From NCBI GenBank assembly GCA_015501585.1, contig JADNRY010000241.1, forward strand, positions 1-64,000: a stretch of DNA of 64,000 bases, given 5' to 3'. Below the pieces are notes generated by a model that was not told the DNA's origin, made no database searches, and saw only the letters and a program-made list of their open reading frames with translations. The translations under genes and the position numbers were made by a program. The stretch's first letter is position 1; every line of letters begins with the position of its first letter. Positions 1 through 11,718 of this stretch are shown piece after piece. This stretch comes from Rhodocollybia butyracea. Its lineage: Eukaryota; Basidiomycota; Agaricomycetes; Agaricales; Omphalotaceae.

Positions 1-3000
1 TCCTCAAAGAATTCGCCGCCACCGTAAGACTATTACAGGTCAAGCACTACACATCGAGGCAGCCTTGGAGGACGACGAGAAGAGCACTGTTCAGGATGAA
101 GTAGCCCAGCTGCGGAAACAGGTAGAGGGGCTCAGCCAGGAGGTATGTATCCGGCTCATTTGATCCCAAGGCATCCACTCACGTTTAGGTTCCAGAGGAT
201 TGCAATGCAGAAAGAATTGGATGAACAGATGATAGAGATCAATACTTATAGATCTCTACCCATGACTTCTCAGTCTCAAGCAAAAACAACAGGCAAGACA
301 GTTCACGAGGTATATAAGATCTAGTCAAACAAGTGTGATTTAGCGGCTGACGCCGCCTTCTATTTCCAGGTTCAAGGCTTTGTCCAGCGTGTTATTTCCA
401 AAGAAAAGGAGGTCAGGCAACTACAATCTGAACTGGAACATCTTCGGTCTCAGTTACCGAGTGAAACGGTAGGTTCTAGATCGTTCTTCACCTGTGCTGT
501 TTGTTAATGGCTCCTGCCTCCCGGAGGAGCGCGCGAAGCGAGAACAGAGAGGGTTAAGTGGCATAACCTCAATTCTCAAATCGGCGATCTAAAAAACGAG
601 TCAGTCAGATTACATGAATAATACAACTAAAGCTTAAATTCTTTTTCTTAGATTGCAGAGCTTGCTGCAAATGCCAAAGTCAAGGATCAGAATATACAGT
701 ACCTCAAGCGCGCTCTAGAAGCTGTCTGGAGTCGGTTCAAATCTCGCGAGGAAGATAAGGATACAGAGATAGACCCGCAGAAGATGCTGCCCGTTTAATC
801 AACAATTTGGAAGTCAAAGATAACCAGATCGTTGCACTCGTTGCAGAGGTCGCGGAGCTAAAAGCCAAGCTCGAAGCAAAAACCCAAAAACAGAGAAAGA
901 GTTCAAAATGCGATCCCCGCCTCCTCCCCCACCAATGAAGCAGAGTCCTGTATCGTTTTCCGATATGAGTCGAGGACTTCTTTCATCACCTCCGCCGGCC
1001 CCACCTCCGGCTTCTCCGCCGCCCCCTCTCGTGGATCGATCTCCTCATTGACTATCTCCCCCATAAACTCAATCGACGCGAACGATGCGAAGTCTCCTCC
1101 TCCTCTTTCTCCTCCTCCTTCTCCTCCCCCACTCCCGCCTCTTCCTTCATTGATTCACACCCATTGCACTTACTACCATTGCCTCGCCGCTACCCACCAC
1201 CACCGCCACCGCCCACCGCCACCGCCACCGCCACCATCGATATCTCCAGCAGGGTCACAGCTATCGCCCTCCACCTCCTCCCCCTCCTCCGCTACCATCT
1301 GGGTTTTCCGGCCCTCCGCCCCCTCCTCCTCCTCCCCGGTTGTACCCCCTGCGCGCTCCTTCCACAAGACACCTGGCCCCCCAAACCCAAGCTAAAGCCC
1401 TTTTTTCTGGAACAAGCTTGACGGGCCGCCACCAAAGGCTCGGTTTGGAATGATTCCCAAATTGCTCCTATCAGTGCGGAATTCCAATCTGGATGATCTA
1501 GATGCAATCTTTTACCATTGGCAATAATCATACGACGCCTTCACAGATGCAACGGCAGAGTCCAGCCAAGCCGCAGGCTGGGACCAGTCTACTGGATATA
1601 ACTCGGGCTAATAATATTGGTGAAATGGCCTCAGTTTCCTGTTCGCGTAACGACTAACTGATTGATTTACATGTTAGGAATAATGCTTCCCCGTATCATG
1701 AGCACAGGTAGTGAAGGAATGAGTACCAAAACGGCTAACAAAGGAAAGGACATCAAAATGGCATTACTGGCGATGAACGATAGGTTGTCCACCGACGACC
1801 TGCGCGCAATTAGTAAACATCTTCCAACTACGGATGAGGTATGGGCACCTTCGGTATCTGCCATCAACCTTCTTATTCCGTTCCTAGGTCATACGTATCC
1901 AGGAGCATGGTGACGTGAGCAAACTAGCCGTAGCAGACCAATATTTTGCCGAAGTGCGCTCTCGCGTCTTTATTTTCACGTTCGAAGCTCGATACTGAAA
2001 TATGTTAGCAGATCATCACCATCCCAAGGCTATCGGAGCGTATCGAGTGCATGCTTTTCAAGTCCAAATTTAAGCTTGACATAGCAGAACTTTCATCAGC
2101 ATTAGACATTTCAAAAAAACGCATGCGATGAACTCCACAACTCGCAAAAGTTCAAACGTGTTTTAAAGGTACGTTGGCAAACTGTTTCCTAACTTGCGAT
2201 TAAACCATCCTAGGCTGTTCTTGCTGTTGGAAATGCACTCAATCAGGGAAATTCGCTTCGTGGTCAAGCTCATGGATTTCAACTGGAAGCTCTTATGAAG
2301 GTACTATTCATTCAAGAAATTGATTTTCTTTGTAATTGATTGTTCAACAGTTAAAGGAAACCAAGACCGTACGAGGTGGAAATGAGTGTCCTACTCTTCT
2401 TCACTATCTCGCCAAAGTCTTACTTCGGACGGATCCTTCCCTCCTCACGTTCATGGAGGAAATGCCAGATCTAGAAGCTGCTGCTCGAGGTGAGTTTTAT
2501 GAGATATGCAAGATTTATTTTGAAACACATTGCAGCATCTATACAAACTATGGCCCAATCTGTGCAACTGTTTGCTACAGGCCTCAAACAAGTCGAGAGC
2601 GAAATCGTCAAAGTAGAAGCGCTTAAGCCGAGAGATATGAGCGATGAGCATAAACTCAAGTTCAGCGACGTAATGAAGGTTTGTCTTTTCGATACGTCGG
2701 ATTCATTCTATATCCTTATCGATCTTGCATAGCTATTCGCCAACGACGCTCGACCCAGGGTCAATGGCTTGAAGCAAAAGGCAAAGATGTTAGAAGATTC
2801 AATACAAAGTTTACTTGCATATTATGGAGAAGATCCAAACTCGGCTGAAGCTCCGAAGCCAGAAGATTTCTTCGGACTCATATTGTCGTTCTCGTCTTCG
2901 CTTCAGGTAAATGCAATCGTTGCCACTGTCCATTCTGAAACTTAACCGTCCGCCTTATAGAAATGCTCGTTGGACGTTCACGAGTACCAACGGAAATCGG

Positions 3001-3313
3001 AAATGTCGGCGCCAAAATCTAAAATTGTTATACAAGAACCAGAGGCACCTCCAGAACCGTACATTTGATGTTGACTCCTTTTGTAAATCATGCTTATGCT
3101 ACTTTTCAGACAATCAAACCAAAGTCTTCGGATGCTCTGCTTTCTCCGACTCCGGCGTCCCAGAGCTCCCTTGGCCGTGGTGATCTGGATCAAGCTATCC
3201 GGAGCATGCGAGAAGGAAAACGCAGGGCTCGACAAACTTTTCGTCCACTTAGCAAGATTTTTTTGGATGGCGCTTCTCCTAGCGGGCGGCCCACCAGTCG
3301 CATATATGATTAA
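1..3313 (+). CDS. Formin (FH1-FH2), 5'-truncated, frame-broken at the FH1/FH2 junction
   Basis: Formins nucleate and processively elongate unbranched actin filaments for polarity cables and the cytokinetic ring. The window opens inside the gene. Bases 1-880 encode charged coiled-coil sequence (for example FVQRVISKEKEVRQLQSEL) in short exons. Bases 905-1395 encode proline-rich FH1 (runs such as PPPPPP). FH2 starts with FFWNKLDGPPPKA near 1400 and continues with LDDLDAIFTIGNN, LSTDDLRAISKHLPT, AVLAVGNALNQGNSLRGQA, GFQLEALMKLKETKT, LLHYLAKVLL and FFGLILSFSSSLQ. It ends in a basic tail, RPTSRIYD, stop at 3311-3313. Introns are about 50-60 nt. FH1/early FH2 (about 1040-1560) and about 2115 cannot be read in one frame: single-base shifts sit beside C, T or A runs. 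They could be sequencing indels or decay. The basic tail would fit DAD, but I do not assert it. Confidence 0.88.
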
Positions 3314-3498
3314 TGAATGTTACGGACTTTAACGAATGGCTATCTACGCATCATCTATTACCCAAGGACAAACTCATATATGGCATCTTATACTTATGTA
3401 TGTATCACTTCCCAAATTTTTTTGGATAAGAACAGTGAAATTTTTGAGATCACTCTGAGGAGCATCGGATTTTCAATTTGTTTTTTTTCTTTAGTAGT

Positions 3499-4502
3499 CA
3501 TGTCAGCGTCTCCTCAGATCCAAGATGCTATTGACGCCGCTGGAGTACAAATTCACCGCTCGATAGCTGATCTACGCACAATAATACTCGCAAAAATCGC
3601 CAAAAAAACTGAGTTGCTGGAAGTTATTGTATCCCCTCTCAAATCCATTCCTCGAAGTCATCTTATGCACGCCGCGGCCAATCGCATATTCTGGGAGGCT
3701 TTCGAGCCAACGCTTGCCCAAACTCTTACTTCTCCTGATCAGTTCTACGAACTGACAGCCCTCTAGAGCTCTATGACTCAATTGATAACCAGATACTTCG
3801 TGAGCAGCGTATCGTTGCTGCTGCTAATCTATTCCGTCGGCACCATAAACTACGGTTTCCTAGTAATAAAACCCAGAGAGAGAGGAAGAGTGATCTTGAA
3901 GCTTGGAACAAAGTGTTTACTCCATCACAAGCCCAACCAAGTGGAGAATACAGCTTCCTCTCCGATCCGAAGGTCAAAAAGGTTAGACGCATCACAAAAA
4001 AGCAGGCTGAAGAAGAATGTGTGTGTGTTTGAACATTTGCTTGTATTCTGTTCAATGTTCTGCCTTACAGATTAATGGTATCGTTAGTGCCAACTATGCA
4101 ACACACAAGGTCACGGCAACAGAATTGGCTGTATTCCTGGAATCCGAGGAATACACCCCTGATCATGCCCACTATACCTCAAAGTTTTTGGATTGTCCTA
4201 TAAAGATGTCGAAGAACAGTCACCAGCAAATCGAAATGCTGCACTCACTTGTGAACTGTAATTTTCAGACAATCTTACTTATGATTTCTCAAGGGTGAGT
4301 TTCACATTGCTGCTGGTTATCTTTATCGCATACTGATTGTTATGACTAGGCCGAAAACATATTTCGCCTCTTCTTTCCGCTCATAAAATCATTAATTATA
4401 TGCATGTTGTAAAGCTTAGTGTCGCCGAATAGAATCCGTCCAACTCAGGACCCTTCTCCTATTGCTGCTCGTGAAGATGCTGCCCATATGGTTCTTCGCT
4501 GA
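3499..4502 (+). pseudogene. Hypothetical protein gene, frame-broken
   Basis: I do not recognise the family. From ATG 3499 an open frame begins MSASPQIQDAIDAAGVQIH and is helical and charged. It ends in a stop near 3766, while the +1 frame continues immediately with plausible protein (LYDSIDNQILREQRIVAAAN) to about 4015. A likely intron (gtgtgt..ttacag, about 4019-4070) precedes INGIVSANYATHK and FLESEEYTPDHAHYTSKF. Later pieces include IRPTQDPSPIAAREDA, ending in a stop at 4500-4502. At least one frame change at about 3735-3765 and further breaks after 4250 suggest decay or assembly indels. It lies 186 bp downstream of the formin stop on the same strand. Extent and start are uncertain. Confidence 0.4.
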
Positions 4503-5109
4503 GTTATCCATCGTCCTGAGAACGAGCAATGATACACTAACAAAATCGAGTACTTCTCCTTGTACATTCAAGATAATCACTCGTATCTAAGGTCAGTCGT
4601 GACTCGTTCGAATCGGCTAGTGGGAATGCTCAATATTGATACCGCGCGTTCTTTCCATTGAAATTCTTAACCATTGTGGGATTGGAGAATTTCGCGGTGC
4701 TATAAAGCGGAATGTGTCAAGGAAGGAATAGAGACGACTGAAAAAAATAACGCTTCCTCTTCTTCCTCTTCAACCATGCACTCATCGGTTGATGATCAAT
4801 ATTGGAGCTGTTAGGAGCCATTAGTGTAAGCTTATCGGTTCGCTCTCCTGCAGTAGACGCAAGCAGACGATGTTGTGGATTCGAATCCAGTGACGACGTG
4901 GTAGAAGAGTGTGCCATCTGCGGCATTACTTACTGATGCTGGTGTTGGATGGATTGTCGGGAGGAAGAGTCAGAGGGGGGTTTGTTGGGGAAGGCCAGCG
5001 AGTAAGTGACTGGGTGGTGTGGACTTTAAGTTGAACGTTGGGCTTTGTTAAAGAGCGGTCGAGATACTAGCGCCAATGACGCTCGAACCTAAGCGCTCAA
5101 GTGCTCATC
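4503..5109. other. Intergenic, no gene seen
   Basis: About 0.6 kb between two broken genes. I see no convincing open frame, RNA gene or repeat. Confidence 0.5.
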
Positions 5110-6768
5110 ATGACCAGTACTACAACTTCAAGACAAGGCACTCTTGACTCTGACGGTGGGTGCCAAATCGTTCTTTTCACGTTTACATCAATAAATTCTT
5201 AGGTTATATTCTTGCAGGCCTGGCTGAATTCTACAATAAGTCGATATCTCAGGTCATTTGGCCGAAGGACTCAGGAGCATGTTTCAACACGTCTGTGCAC
5301 CAAGTGTGGCGATTCACTCGATTTGCCCGTTTTCAGATATACTAAGAACATTGAAGTTATACGCTCTGGATGTGCGCTTCCGACATTGGTCCTTAGCCGG
5401 GTATGCATAGGATGGTATAAGCTGGTTACGGCTATGCCTGTGCTTTGGTCCTCTTTTGGATCCAGCTCTTGTGATGACGCCCCCACTCTCTCCCTATTCA
5501 ATTTGTTTCTCCAGCGTTCTTGCCTCTATCCCATCGACTTTAGAATCAGAGACTGCGACTGGTATGGTGAAAACGGAGCCCTTGCTCAACCATCAGAGCT
5601 TAATACCATCCTTTCCCCACTAGCCGCGAGCGGCAACCTCAGTCGCTGGCGTGACGTTGTTGTTCATGCACCTAAGCCGTTTACGATGGATCAGTATTAA
5701 GTGGAGAAGTGGCTCTTTCCAGACTACTGTTGCTCTCACTCAAAACCTATATGTCAGAGGATGCCGAGGATCCCATCATCTTTTCTGCTGCTTGCCCGAA
5801 CCTTCGATATCTAACTCTCTCGGGAATACCCTTAACTCTGACCTTCCCTCGGCCGACAATCATAAATCTCAAACTTAAAGACATGCCTGGCCGAGCACTA
5901 CTTTCGGTTATCAGGCAATGTCCAAGTGTTATCCGCATGACAATAACAGAGTCACCTTCTGATTTCGATTCCGATCTCCCAACCATTTGCCATTCCAATA
6001 TACAGCGCTTGACTCTGGAGTTTGTTAAGATTAACTTCCTTACTCATCTACAGCGTGATCGAATGCATGCATTCGTTCGATCCCTGACTGTATCTCCCCT
6101 TACCCACCTCACTCTATGGGCTCCCAACGACGCATTGTGGAAATACCATGCTGGATCTTTGTGCACAATGCTCAATCAGAGTCAGTGTATATTGACGCAC
6201 CTTACTATACATGTCATTCCGCTCAAGTCGAATGACTTAATTCACCTCTTCCGGTGTGTTCCCTTACTGACTGATCTGAGAGTAGAACAAGACGGTTGGT
6301 ATGCATGCTGCTTCTTTGGCTCTTCGGATCTTGGTATCTCCGGATCCTTTACATGACGGTTGGCAGGATAATTTTGCTGTCGAGATTGCCAAGATAAAAC
6401 AGAAAAGAACAAAGGAATTTGGAGTTTTAGACGCTATCATTTCACTCAATAACAAGATTGAAGTCTCCGAGGGAGAATTTCTACTTCCCAGGCTGAAGTA
6501 CCTCGCCCTCGACTTTACTATCAGGCCTTGTGGCGAAATGCTGCTCGCGCTTGTGTATTCACGTTGGAGGCCATCGATATCCGACAAGAGCTGCGATAAT
6601 CCTTCAACGGATGGTATCCCTGAAAGCCCTGACAGCCAACTCGCATGCTTGAAGAGTCTGGAGATACAGTATCGCTACGAATCTGATACCGAATATTCAA
6701 AGAATTGGAGGGAAGACTTGGAGCAATTCCAGAAGGATGGTATGAACATTGAACTCATAGTCTGGTAA
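5110..6768 (+). pseudogene. F-box/LRR-like protein of the basidiomycete type, two frame breaks
   Basis: This family normally serves as substrate receptors of SCF ubiquitin ligases. The recognisable core is LVLSRVCIGWYKLVTAMPVLW at about 5380-5455, the 'LSRVCxxWRxIAxxxPxLW' motif that follows the F-box in mushroom F-box proteins. The F-box helix itself is not clear. Leucine-rich-repeat-like sequence follows: CPNLRYLTLSGIPLTLTF, HLTLWAPNDALW, LTHLTIHVIPLKSNDLIHLF and LPRLKYLALDF. It ends in ELIVW with stop at 6766-6768. Three consecutive open segments (to 5700, 5709-6356, 6301-6768) lie in different frames, so at least two indels are needed (about 5690 and 6300-6350). A possible small first exon begins at ATG 5110, with an intron to about 5215. 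This could be a pseudogene or an indel-affected assembly. Confidence 0.6.
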
Positions 6769-7342
6769 CAATTTTTGGATATTCAAGTTGTGACATACTG
6801 TCATGGACAAACAAGGAATGACTAAATTCCCCTCTCTATCTACGTGTATCCGATCCGTTCAAGATAGCTATCACAGGCTTTTCAAGCTCCAATCAAATCT
6901 ACTTTACTTTTACAGTATTAACTTTAAATGCATAATTTCATGGCCCCAAAATCAACTCGAGATCCGCGAACCCCTTCGGCTCCGGTCGCTCTACTACGTA
7001 CTACCGGCATGTTTACTCCTCGGCAGCGATAACTGGCACTGTCAGAGCACCCCCCACGTTCACTCACCTGTTGCGTAGTGAAGTCCAGAATCGTGTTGGT
7101 GAGCAACTTCAAACCAGTTGTCTATGTGTTTCCTCAAAGGGTTATCGTGTTCTTTCGCTCAATTCGCCGTTACCTTGCCGATGCAACGGTATGAAGCGTT
7201 CTATTCCCCCCGTATGCTTCTATTAGATAGTTCCCAACCTCGTTCATGCACCTTGCATGATCCCATCAGACCTTGTATACCTCGAGGTTCGATACTCCTC
7301 ATCAGGCTGGTGCGCCACGCGGCACTTCCTCGAACGAACAGC
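6769..7342. other. Intergenic, upstream of the S28 peptidase gene
   Basis: No supported gene. The 3' end of this stretch is the promoter region of the carboxypeptidase gene. Confidence 0.5.
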
Positions 7343-7356
7343 ATATATATATATAT
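7343..7356 (+). promoter_or_regulatory. TATA-box-like element of the S28 peptidase gene
   Basis: An alternating AT run (atatatatatata) lies about 70-80 bp upstream of the chosen ATG at 7423. That spacing leaves room for a short 5' leader. A simple AT microsatellite would look the same. Confidence 0.45.
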
Positions 7357-7422
7357 TGTCGCTCAGTGACCAGCACTTCCAGGCGCTTCCTTGCCTCTCT
7401 AGCATCCGAGCTACTATCCACA

Positions 7423-10002
7423 ATGTTCACTGGCCTCTTTGGTCCGTTGGCCCTCTGTATCCAAGCCGTTTTCGCAAGAAACGGAAACGCTATGCGGGCT
7501 CCGATTGCCCCAATCCCAAGAATTTACAATGATGGTCCCGTTATGAGTCGCAATGGGACGCAGCTCCCCCCTTACAGTGAGCCTCACTTCCGAAAAAGAG
7601 TTTCACATTAGCCTGACTTTGAGCAGACACTACGTATTACTTTGACCAGCTGGTATGCATGTCTTTCTGTCGAAGGATGATGGTCTCAGTCGACAGCGCC
7701 TAGATTGACCATACCAATCCTTCTTTGGGAACCTTCCAACAGCGATACTGGCACACGGCAGAGTGGTACGAAATCGGTTAGTCTTTTCACCTCTCGTTGT
7801 CAATGTATACACTTATCAGTCTGCAGGAGGTACGTGTCCGTGCTGGTTCCCCCCAAAGTCAAACTAAACCAGAGCTCAACCACTTTAGGTCCAATCATCC
7901 TTTCCACTCCTGGAGAAGGCAATGCTGAACGTACGTGTCAAATTGCACTCCTGCCATTGAAGTTTTTTTCGATGATTTATCATCGAACATTCAATATTCA
8001 GCGTTTACCGGCTATCTCACCAATGGAACAATCAATGGACAGATCGCACAACAGCAGAATGGATCGACAATCGTGCTAGAGCATCGTTACTATGGTCTGA
8101 GCAACCCCGTTCCCAACCTTTCCGGCAAGAACTTGCGGTACCACACAATTCAGCAAGCAATTGATGATCTGGTGTACTTTGCGAATAACGTTGACCTTCC
8201 ACAGATGGACGGTAGGATACAAGTTTCACTTGTAGTTCGATGTCCTAATACTTACTGATTTTACAGGGGTGGAATTATCTCCAGCGACGGCTCCTTGGGT
8301 ATCAAGTCCACCTTGAACTTGTTATCCAGCTTCTCAAGTTGCGTTCTATTTAGATCTTAATCGGTGGAAGTTACTCGGGTGCCCTGACCAGTTGGACGAT
8401 GGTCAAGTAAGTTATTGTACATCCGGTTTTGAAGGTCTTACTTAAACCTTGTTTCGTAGTCACCCCGATGTATTCTGGGCAGGATATGCTTCCTCTGCTG
8501 TTGTAGAGGCGATTCTGTAGGCCTCCAAGTCTTACTCACTGACGGCTATCTCATATTGCACTTGACGCTTAGGGATTACTGGTCCTACTTTGAGATTATC
8601 CGCGAATTCATGCCAGCAAACTGTTCCGCCGATATAGCGGTTGTCATTGCATATGTTGACGAGGTCTTCTCTAGCAGCGACACAGTAGCGATTCAGGCCT
8701 TGAAGGACAACTGGGGCTTGGGGGAGCTTACTCATTTGGACGATGTGGCCGGTGGTACGCTCATATCGCTCTTAACAGCTCAAGGATCGTGTTGATCGGT
8801 ATCTTCATTTTAGCTCGTACGTTGTGGCTTTGTCGAGAGTGAACAGTGTTTTTGCTTACTGGTTCATTTATGCTAGTCCGCAACAACCTTTGGGACTGGC
8901 AGTCTTTGCAGCCTGAGACTGGTCCAGGAGCTAAATTCTTCGAATTCTGTGACGCCCTGGAAGTCAAAAACTATGTGAACGCACCTGCTACTGGATGGGG
9001 TCTTGAAAATGCTCTCTCGGCGTGGGGTTCCTTCTGGAACTCTTCCTATATCGATTTCCGTGAGTCTTGAGTAATATGTGGCCTAGCTACAACTAAATTT
9101 ATTCGGTTACAGTCTGCGGTGAGGAAGGTGTAGTGTAAGTAACGCTTTGGCTTTGCCCTTGTTAAGCCTGATTTTGAATTTTCAGTGATTGCTTGGGCAC
9201 CTACAACCCCAACTCGACGTACTTCACCTCCACAACTCTCGATAACGCAGATCGCTCATGGACTTGGATTATGTACGTATTGTAATTTTATTAGCGATTT
9301 CTGCTGATGATAATTTGACGGCAGATGCAATGAAGTTGGTTTCCTTCAGGTAACGAAGCTCCCTCTACCACATTGTGACCCAATATAAGCTGCTAAACCC
9401 ATAGGAGGGGCCTCCACCGGTGGGTGACCTTTCCGCCATTGTGACCCGTATTGTCCAACCAGATTATGATATCGTGAGTCGAGAGCTATTTACCAACGTA
9501 CGGCTTGTATTTACGATTTTGTTTCATAGCGCCAATGCGCTTATATGTTTTCTGACGTCTTTGCTTCTCCCGCCGATGTCCCCACGGCAGCAGGTATCGC
9601 CAACGTCAACTCGGCATACAAGGGCTGGAATATAAGCGTCGACCGGCTTTTCTTCGCGAACGGTCAACGTAAGTGGATCATTCACGTTTGGTCTAAACAC
9701 ACAAATAAAATAAAGAAAATACAGGTGATCCCTGGAGAGCATCGACGGTTTCCGCAGATGGTGTGGATCGTCTCAGTACAGAGACCCAGCCTATCGCAAT
9801 CGGAAATGGATTTCATACCTCCGATCTTTTAACCGCCAATGGGCGAGTTGATCCTACTGTTCTTGCCGTTCAGAACGAGGCATTGGCATACATGAAGATC
9901 TGGCTAGCCGAATGGACGCCGCCTTCCATATCACCGAAGAGGGAAGAACCTTATTCGCGAAAGGTTAATAGCTCGAGGTTTTTCAAAGGTATCGTAGTTT
10001 GA
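7423..10002 (+). CDS. Secreted S28-family serine carboxypeptidase (Pro-X type)
   Basis: S28 enzymes cleave after proline near peptide termini; fungal members are extracellular or vacuolar. ATG 7423 opens a signal peptide (MFTGLFGPLALCIQAVFA). In order I read the exons DTYYFDQL, IDHTNPSLGTFQQRYW, GGPIILSTPGEGNAE, IVLEHRYYGLSNPVPNL, then ILIGGSYSGALTSW with the nucleophile Ser in GGSYSG at about 8365-8380. Later come HPDVFWAGYASSAVVEA, WSYFEIIREFMPANCS, WDWQSLQPETGPGAKFFEF and ADRSWTWI. The C-terminal catalytic region follows: RLFFANGQ / RDPW (Asp) and GNGFHTSDL (His). Stop is at 10000-10002. At least ten short introns are needed, and the exons join without a frameshift as far as I can follow. 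Estimated length is about 590 residues, a little longer than typical family members. It is convergent with the nucleoside hydrolase gene. The S28 assignment is strong; substrate preference is inference. Confidence 0.9.
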
Positions 10003-10253
10003 GCCAGCTTGAGCTCGAACTCGAAGCATTGTGATATAGTTGATTCGTATGTCTAGCTTTGGCAGTTAAGCGCTCTCGAAATTTGAAAAAAGGCATCAAA
10101 AATTGGTTCACTGAAATCTACTGAGTCATATGCTTCCTCCTCCGCTATATACTGCATTCATCTACACCTCCCGTGCTTCCTTGAAGGACCTACTTCCGAA
10201 AATTCAGCCAGACTTCGAAAGTCAAGCATTCAAGAGAGTGCCAACTCCCTGGT

Positions 10254-11550
10254 TCAGGGAGACACTTTATCACAACGAGCGACGGATTCAAGGAATATTT
10301 CAAAGAATTTCTCGACCTTTCACAAGCCGCCACGTCAATACAATCTAAGAAGGTTAGGGCGAAAACTTACATCTAAAGCTTTCGTAACGATACAATTCTT
10401 TCCGCTGCTTCCCCAAGAATCATCGCATTCGCGATACCCCCAAACATCGACTACAGTCTCGCCTCTCGTGAGTGTACTAGATAGCTCTACATCGACTCTA
10501 TACCTCTTAGCCTTGAAGAGTTCCGGATAAGCCACGTAGACGATTGTTAGTGGATCGTGTAATGGCGGCCAGGAAACCCAAAGGTAGATTTGTACGCATC
10601 GGCGAAAAACGAAATGAGAGTTGAGAGAGTGTGCCGAAGGGGTGTGGAAGGTTGAGGGAGGGGAGTAGTGGATTGAAGGTCCTCGGGAGGAGGCTTGGAA
10701 GATCGAAGCATCCAGTGGATGCGATGGGTGACGATAGCGGTATGGGTAACGTTAAGTGGTATCATTACTGCGGGCACTGCAGCGTCTAGTACAATCTGAG
10801 AAGCATGAGCTGTGGAGAGGAGTTTTTTTTTAGCGATACACCTGGCTGGCAATGAGTTTCCTTACGATCACATAATATGTTGAACTCTAGAGCTCGGATT
10901 AGATTTATACAACGAAAGAAAAGAGTCTGACTCGCCTGCAACAGCAGCTATATTTCCCAGCCCAACTCCTCCTCCCATAAACACAAACTGCTCTACCGCA
11001 TCTACTAGATCTGGATATACACTGACAAAAAGCGCTACATTGGTCATTGGGCCACAGGATACAACCGTGACCTTCTTCCCAGAGCCCTTCTGCCACACCT
11101 GTCTGATGTGTTTTGCCATACCATCTAAAGCTCTAATGATTTTTCCATCTTCGTCTTCTGCGAGGAGCGCCAAAACAGCAGGATCATCTGCCCTAGGAAG
11201 CCCTTCTACGCCTCCAAGACCATCAGGACCATGTATGCTTGGTGCGTACCTAGGAGGAAGAAGCAAGGGCTTAGATGCTCCAGGATAGACTCTAATTCCA
11301 CGTTCTGCTCCACCGAAAGCAAGCAAACATCTAGCAGCATTCAAAGCGGTATGGTAACTGCTGGCATTTCCGTGCGTCTTGAATATCAAGGTCACTCAAC
11401 AAATTTTTGAAAGTGAAAATAAATGCAGCTCCTGACCGTAGATATCCCAAGTAAATGAATGTTGGGAAGATGAAGCGCAAGCAGTATAGCAGTCGCATCA
11501 TCGTGCCCTGGATCAACATCCAACCAAATTGACTTGACGGTTTCACTCAT
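10254..11550 (-). CDS. Inosine-uridine-preferring nucleoside N-ribohydrolase family protein
   Basis: The family hydrolyses the N-glycosidic bond of ribonucleosides for purine/pyrimidine salvage. The start ATG (11550-11548) encodes MSETVKSIWLDVDPGHDDA, containing the Ca2+/ribose-binding DxDxGxDD signature. After an intron come THGNASSYHTALNA, ERGIRVYPGASKPL, GPDGLGGVEGLP, VVSCGPMTNVALF and FVFMGGGVGLGN. Later exons carry AVPAVMIPLNVTHTAIVT, SFFADAYKSTFGFPG, HDPLTIVY and RYRVDVELSSTLTRGETVVD. I place the last exon after a 54-nt intron (gtaagt..gtgaaag), giving KVEKFFEIFLESVARCDKV and stop at 10254-10256. That C-terminus matches the family pattern better than stopping at 10335. The gene is intact, about 360 residues, with no signal peptide, so it is probably cytosolic. 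Confidence 0.9.
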
Positions 11551-11718
11551 TTCGTGCGACGTTTGAAATTTGACAAGCGCCCAAACTACGACAAACTTTG
11601 TACTACCAAACTTCCTCCGATTTCTAAGATCCCTGCCAAAACCTGCGAAGTAGGTGCTCCAAGACCCACTACATACCTAAAGAGTAGCGGGAATAACCTA
11701 TCGGTAGCGGGGATTGGT

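Noticed and set aside
1173..1367. Glycine/arginine-rich frame on the minus strand at 1.2-1.4 kb
   Set aside because: Antisense of the proline-rich FH1 coding sequence.
10130..10348. 72-codon plus-strand frame
   Set aside because: It overlaps the last exon of the nucleoside hydrolase, whose C-terminus matches the family.
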